Below, in pieces: positions 4,616 to 6,876 of a DNA stretch of 6,876 bases (positions are counted from its first letter, which is position 1; every line of letters starts with the position of its first letter). The stretch spans positions 1 through 6,876 of the forward strand of contig CALAUZ010000331.1 in the NCBI GenBank assembly GCA_937892105.1. Reading direction: 5' to 3'. Source of the stretch: an uncultured Fretibacterium sp. (lineage in GTDB: Bacteria; Synergistota; Synergistia; Synergistales; Aminobacteriaceae). The position numbers and the translations under genes were made by a program. The notes beneath the pieces were generated by a model. It had not been told where the DNA came from. It saw only the letters and a list, made by a program, of their open reading frames with translations, and ran no database searches.

Positions 4616-5345
4616 CGGTGAACTTTTTAACCCCAAAGAGCATAATCTCTATTTCCTCTTCGGGGTTACTCATCCCGCATCAACTCAGGACATCAAAGAC
4701 GCTTACAGAAAACTTGTCCTCAAATATCACCCGGACAGGCACGCTGGAGATAAACGCTTTGAACTCGCTTTCAGACACATTAACTCCATTTACGGAATTC
4801 TTTCTGATTTCTGGAAGCGAAAAGACTATGACATCATTTATAACAGGAGGATTTTACAAATGCTTTGGCAATATAAGAAGGAAGATTTTAACCCCAATAG
4901 TTTCGGCATTATCCCAGAAGGGAAACACCGCGTACGCATCGAAAAGGCTGAAGAGCAGATTTCTCGCAGTTCGGGAAAGCCTATGATTAAACTCACTCTC
5001 GCTGTCTCAGGCTATAACTCTCTGCTTTGGGCTTTTCAGGTTCTCGATGACTCTGACAGGGAGCACGAGAAAATGACTAACCAAAGGTTAGGCACTATCT
5101 TTAATTCCTTCTGTATTCCTGAGGGAAATATGAACATTGAAGACTGGGTCGGTAAATCAGGCGGGGCTTTCATCAGGCATCAAAAAGATGCTCAGGGAAA
5201 AGAACGCGCTGCTATCGGCTATTTCCTCTTCAGGAATGAAGTCGACAAGCTACCGGCATGGCAGGATAAACAACCGGCTCCTATTAACCCAGACATGATG
5301 GACTTCAGCGGAAATAACAGCAATCCGTATGATATTCCATTCTAA
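4593..5345 (+). CDS. J-domain fused to DUF669-like ssDNA-binding protein (250 aa)
   Basis: A single uninterrupted frame encodes two domains. Residues about 18-80 are a DnaJ J-domain: LYFLFGVTHPAS, DIKDAYRKLVLKYHPDRH with the catalytic HPD at 46-48, and a final helix to KDYD. Residues about 90-225 resemble phage DUF669 proteins, which sit beside Sak4 and are thought to act as SSBs. The C-terminus, MMDFSGNNSNPYDIPF, copies the tip of bacterial SSB. J-domains stimulate DnaK ATPase, so recruitment of host DnaK to replication or recombination complexes is a reasonable inference. The start at ATG 4593 has AGGTG (4580-4584) about eight bases upstream. An internal ribosome binding site and ATG at 4860 may give a separate DUF669 product. 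The expected stop between the two parts is absent; a lost stop or sequencing indel is an alternative. Confidence 0.75.
   Translation: MTLFRLHDGELFNPKEHNLYFLFGVTHPASTQDIKDAYRKLVLKYHPDRHAGDKRFELAFRHINSIYGILSDFWKRKDYDIIYNRRILQMLWQYKKEDFNPNSFGIIPEGKHRVRIEKAEEQISRSSGKPMIKLTLAVSGYNSLLWAFQVLDDSDREHEKMTNQRLGTIFNSFCIPEGNMNIEDWVGKSGGAFIRHQKDAQGKERAAIGYFLFRNEVDKLPAWQDKQPAPINPDMMDFSGNNSNPYDIPF
4845..4850 (+). promoter_or_regulatory. Internal ribosome binding site for DUF669 part
   Basis: AGGAGG lies nine bases before an in-frame ATG at 4860, inside the J-domain/DUF669 frame and exactly at the domain boundary. It is as strong as the sites used by neighbouring genes. Confidence 0.7.
4860..5345 (+). CDS. 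DUF669-like putative SSB from internal start (161 aa)
   Basis: Starting at the internal ATG, this 161-residue product would be a normal-sized stand-alone DUF669 protein beginning MLWQYKKEDFNP. Visible landmarks are IPEGKHRVRIEKAE, GKPMIKLTLAVSGY, WAFQVLDD, MNIEDWVGKSGGAFI and IGYFLFRNEVDKLPAW, the usual order of this family's beta-rich domain. The tail is low-complexity and Pro/Asn/Asp-rich, ending DIPF as in bacterial SSB tips that dock partner proteins. It probably coats ssDNA and works with the Sak4-like ATPase encoded just upstream. It shares its frame and stop with the longer J-domain fusion, so one locus could yield two proteins. A terminator follows within 25 bases of the stop. Confidence 0.6.
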   Translation: MLWQYKKEDFNPNSFGIIPEGKHRVRIEKAEEQISRSSGKPMIKLTLAVSGYNSLLWAFQVLDDSDREHEKMTNQRLGTIFNSFCIPEGNMNIEDWVGKSGGAFIRHQKDAQGKERAAIGYFLFRNEVDKLPAWQDKQPAPINPDMMDFSGNNSNPYDIPF

Positions 5346-5367
5346 CGCAGACGTTAATTAGTCTTTC

Positions 5368-5403
5368 GGCCTCGCTCTCTTTTTAAGGGGCGGGGCTTTT
5401 TTT
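5368..5403 (+). terminator. Rho-independent terminator
   Basis: GCCTCGC (5369-5375) pairs with GCGGGGC (5390-5396), with one G-U pair. The stem extends inward by three more pairs to an eight-base loop. Seven T residues follow directly (5397-5403). It lies 22 bases after the DUF669 stop and closes the long operon. Confidence 0.85.
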
Positions 5404-5470
5404 ATCCGCTATGATAAGATATTCGGGAATAAAAAAATTTTCCCCATATCCCTTATTCGTATGGGCGGAT
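5404..5470. repeat. Nested inverted repeats in intergenic region
   Basis: ATCCGC (5404-5409) is inverted as GCGGAT (5465-5470). Inside it, CCCATA (5443-5448) is inverted as TATGGG (5460-5465) with an 11-base loop. GGGAA (5425-5429) can also pair with TTCCC (5440-5444) across an A/T run. No gene is present. The structure could be an operator cluster, a processed RNA leader or part of a replication origin; nothing decides between these. Confidence 0.5.
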
Positions 5471-5475
5471 TTGGG

Positions 5476-5542
5476 GAGGCTTGATTAGATCATTTTTTGT
5501 GCTTATATTCTATCACAATAAATTTTCTCTCAGTCAAGCCTC
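5476..5542. repeat. 9-bp perfect inverted repeat flanking the promoter
   Basis: GAGGCTTGA (5476-5484) recurs inverted as TCAAGCCTC (5534-5542), 49 bases apart. The left arm overlaps the -35 hexamer and the right arm lies just downstream of the expected transcription start. This placement is typical of paired operators bound by a looping or blocking repressor, which is an inference. Confidence 0.55.
5481..5509 (+). promoter_or_regulatory. Sigma70-type promoter for primase/helicase gene
   Basis: The -35 TTGATT (5481-5486) and -10 TATATT (5504-5509) are separated by exactly 17 bases. The start point would be near 5516. The leader then runs to AAAGGAGG (5552-5559), six bases before the ATG at 5566. 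A loose TGTG...CACA dyad (5498-5517) spans the -10. It is the clearest promoter in the window and sits right after a terminator, so the primase/helicase gene starts a new transcript. Confidence 0.7.
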
Positions 5543-5565
5543 ACTATCTTTAAAGGAGGCTCTTT

Positions 5566-6867
5566 ATGCTAAAAACTTTCGACTTCGACGACGTTAAACG
5601 CCAATTCTTAGGCTTCCTCGCTAAACTTGGCATTCAACCTTACGACGAAAGAGATATTGTTATTGACGGCGATATTCACAGGTACAGGATACACAATGAC
5701 AAACCTAATCATAAGTCTGGCGCGTTCTGCATTTTCCCTGAAGGCTTACCTGCGGGCTTCGCTCAAGACTGGCGTACAGGCACCAAAGAAAATTGGAAAT
5801 TCGATACGTCTGGTCTTCCTAATGAGCAACGTGAATTTTTTGACAGCGAGGCTTACAGAAAAGAAGCTGCTGAAAAAAGAAGAATAGCTGATGAGGAAAG
5901 AAAGAAAAAACGCCTCATTCAATCTGATAAAGCCCGTATCCTTTGGGAAACTCTTAGTCCTGCTCCTCTTGAGCACCCTTATCTGAGAAGAAAAAATATT
6001 GCGCCTTATAACTTACGCGTTCATCCTACTACTAATTCACTCGCTGTTCCTCTCAGAAATATTAAGGGAAGCTTCATGTCCATTCAATGGATCCCTCCTG
6101 ATGATGGCAGTCATAAACTTTTCTTTGAAGGCGCATCTTTGGACGGAGCTTTCTGCAGTATTGGGCTTGATGAGCTAAATCCTAATTACGACGGCATTAT
6201 CTTATTAGGCGAAGGGTACGCTACTATGGCTAAAGTCTTTCAGCTCACGGCTTTTCCTTGTGCCGCGGCTATGTCTTGCTCTAGGCTTCTTGAAATTGCT
6301 CAAGCTATCCGTAAGAATTTCCCCAAGTGTAAAATTCTTATGATTGCTGATAATGATTGGCAAACTGAATTAGAACGCGAGTTTAATCCGGGCATTCATG
6401 AGGCTCATAATGTATGTCAACGCAATATCGCTCAGGGTATCGTCGTCCCGGATTTCACTCCTGATGACACGGGCTGCTCTGATTGGGACGATTTCGCTCT
6501 CAAATATGGCGATGAAAAAACTGCTGAGATCATAATCAATAAAATCAAATGGCAGTTAATGGACAAAGAACAAAAAGATGAGTTCCTGAACCAGAAAAAA
6601 TTATCAACTCTTCTGCATGGCCTTGACCCGGCTGTTGAATTGCCTCCTCAAGAATTTATCGGCGGTATTTTCCCTCGTAATTTCGTCAGCTTGCTCATTG
6701 CTCCTCCAGGAACGGGGAAAACTATTTTCATGCAGAAATTCTGCTCTGACATCAGTCTTGGAGGCTCTGTCTTTGATGGCTTCGTTGATGATGCGCGTGG
6801 CTTCCTGCTCGGCACTGCCGATCTGCTGCTCCGCGACCTTTTTGCGGTACTGCTGACTGATGAATAA
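5566..6867 (+). CDS. Phage primase/helicase, TOPRIM plus P-loop, truncated at 3' end
   Basis: The N-terminal part (residues 37-80: HRYRIHNDKP, SGAFCIFPEG, PAGFAQDWRTG) matches TraC-like phage primases. A charged Lys/Glu-rich helix spans 94-118. The TOPRIM-like catalytic core is at about 208-320, with GEG (Glu216), IADND (260-264) and SDWDDF (305-310) as metal ligands. A RecA-like helicase domain begins near 360, with Walker A APPGTGKT at 379-386. Together these suggest primer synthesis and unwinding at the phage fork. The helicase domain then stops: after about residue 402-408 the sequence no longer fits the family, and a TAA comes at 6865. At least 150-200 residues, including Walker B, are missing. 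The last 25-30 codons are GC-rich and read as RNase Y on the other strand, so the 3' end is a foreign junction. Confidence 0.8.
   Translation: MLKTFDFDDVKRQFLGFLAKLGIQPYDERDIVIDGDIHRYRIHNDKPNHKSGAFCIFPEGLPAGFAQDWRTGTKENWKFDTSGLPNEQREFFDSEAYRKEAAEKRRIADEERKKKRLIQSDKARILWETLSPAPLEHPYLRRKNIAPYNLRVHPTTNSLAVPLRNIKGSFMSIQWIPPDDGSHKLFFEGASLDGAFCSIGLDELNPNYDGIILLGEGYATMAKVFQLTAFPCAAAMSCSRLLEIAQAIRKNFPKCKILMIADNDWQTELEREFNPGIHEAHNVCQRNIAQGIVVPDFTPDDTGCSDWDDFALKYGDEKTAEIIINKIKWQLMDKEQKDEFLNQKKLSTLLHGLDPAVELPPQEFIGGIFPRNFVSLLIAPPGTGKTIFMQKFCSDISLGGSVFDGFVDDARGFLLGTADLLLRDLFAVLLTDE
6769..6792. other. Junction between phage and rny-like sequence
   Basis: Phage helicase coding (plus strand, through about GSVFDGF) and RNase Y coding (minus strand, from about IINEAIK) both read sensibly across roughly these bases, so the join seems to lie in a short stretch of shared sequence. 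Composition changes sharply to its right. Either a chimeric assembly at a contig end or a real illegitimate recombination would look like this. Confidence 0.55.
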
Positions 6868-6876
6868 AAAGACGAT
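6769..6876 (-). CDS. rny: Fragment of RNase Y N-terminal region, both ends missing
   Basis: Read on the minus strand from the right edge, an open frame encodes the end of a hydrophobic helix (IVFLFIS), a basic stop (QQYRKK) and then VAEQQIGSAEQEATRIINEA. This is the membrane anchor plus start of the coiled coil of ribonuclease Y, the membrane-bound endoribonuclease that starts mRNA decay in Firmicutes and others. IGSAE followed by ATRII is characteristic of clostridial homologues. The start codon lies beyond the window. On the left, the match fades at about 6769-6777, where phage sequence takes over, so the KH and HD domains are absent. GC content (about 61% over 6793-6864 by my count) is well above the phage genes. 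The identification is by motif recall, without a search. Confidence 0.65.

Noticed and set aside
4612..4986. Plus-strand frame of 124 codons within the J-domain region
   Set aside because: Ser/Thr/Leu-rich shadow. The other frame carries J-domain and DUF669 motifs.
360..6770. Frequent GAGGCT hexamer throughout
   Set aside because: Mostly explained by common Glu-Ala codons and ribosome-binding-site sequence. Only the inverted 9-mer pair at 5476 and 5534 stands out.
1..6876. tRNA genes, CRISPR arrays, insertion sequences, integrase or attachment sites
   Set aside because: I looked for cloverleaf patterns, regularly spaced repeats, transposase or recombinase motifs and long direct repeats and saw none.

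Overview
The window reads as the early/replication region of a tailed-phage or prophage genome. All confident genes lie on the + strand. They are short, tightly packed, often overlapping at ATGA or by 10-25 bases, and mostly preceded by strong purine-rich ribosome binding sites (AAGGAGG type). Some starts are TTG or GTG. Base composition is moderately AT-rich, with frequent GCT, CTT/CTC, TTC and AAA codons. The host cannot be named from the phage part. The strong Shine-Dalgarno sites fit Firmicutes or a similarly SD-dependent group. The only host-like clue is a fragment resembling Clostridia-type RNase Y at the extreme right, and that fragment may be an assembly or recombination graft.

Layout: bases 1-198 are an unresolved leader. 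Bases 199-963 hold three unrecognised small proteins, one of them acidic and very cysteine-rich. A hairpin with a T tract follows at 972-1005. Bases 1027-3942 form an accessory cassette. It contains two small unknown proteins with a weakly similar helical core, a 42-residue overlapping frame, an XRE-type helix-turn-helix (HTH) fused to a Lar-type zinc ribbon, an unknown protein, a second XRE HTH protein, a ribonucleotide-reductase-like zinc ribbon protein, a one-pass membrane microprotein, ThyX, and a third XRE HTH protein. Bases 3956-5345 hold the recombination/replication core: a Sak4-like P-loop ATPase, then one open frame joining a J-domain to a DUF669-like putative ssDNA-binding protein. 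That protein ends in an SSB-like DIPF tip. A good terminator (5368-5403) closes this transcription unit.

The 220-base gap to the next gene contains inverted repeats and a convincing sigma70-type promoter (TTGATT-17-TATATT). This promoter sits between the arms of a 9-bp perfect inverted repeat and would drive a primase/helicase gene (5566-6867). That gene has a primase N-terminal part, a TOPRIM domain and a Walker A motif. It loses its phage-like sequence about 20 residues after the P-loop. There the DNA becomes GC-rich and, read on the minus strand, encodes the N-terminal region of RNase Y.

Together the genes describe a phage replication unit: dTMP supply (ThyX), restriction evasion (Lar domain), several small regulators, an ssDNA annealing/recombination pair (Sak4 plus DUF669), possible recruitment of host DnaK (J-domain), and primase/helicase. 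The items most worth a second look are the J-domain/DUF669 in-frame fusion with its internal ribosome binding site, the HTH-Lar fusion, the three related HTH proteins in one operon, and the right-end junction.
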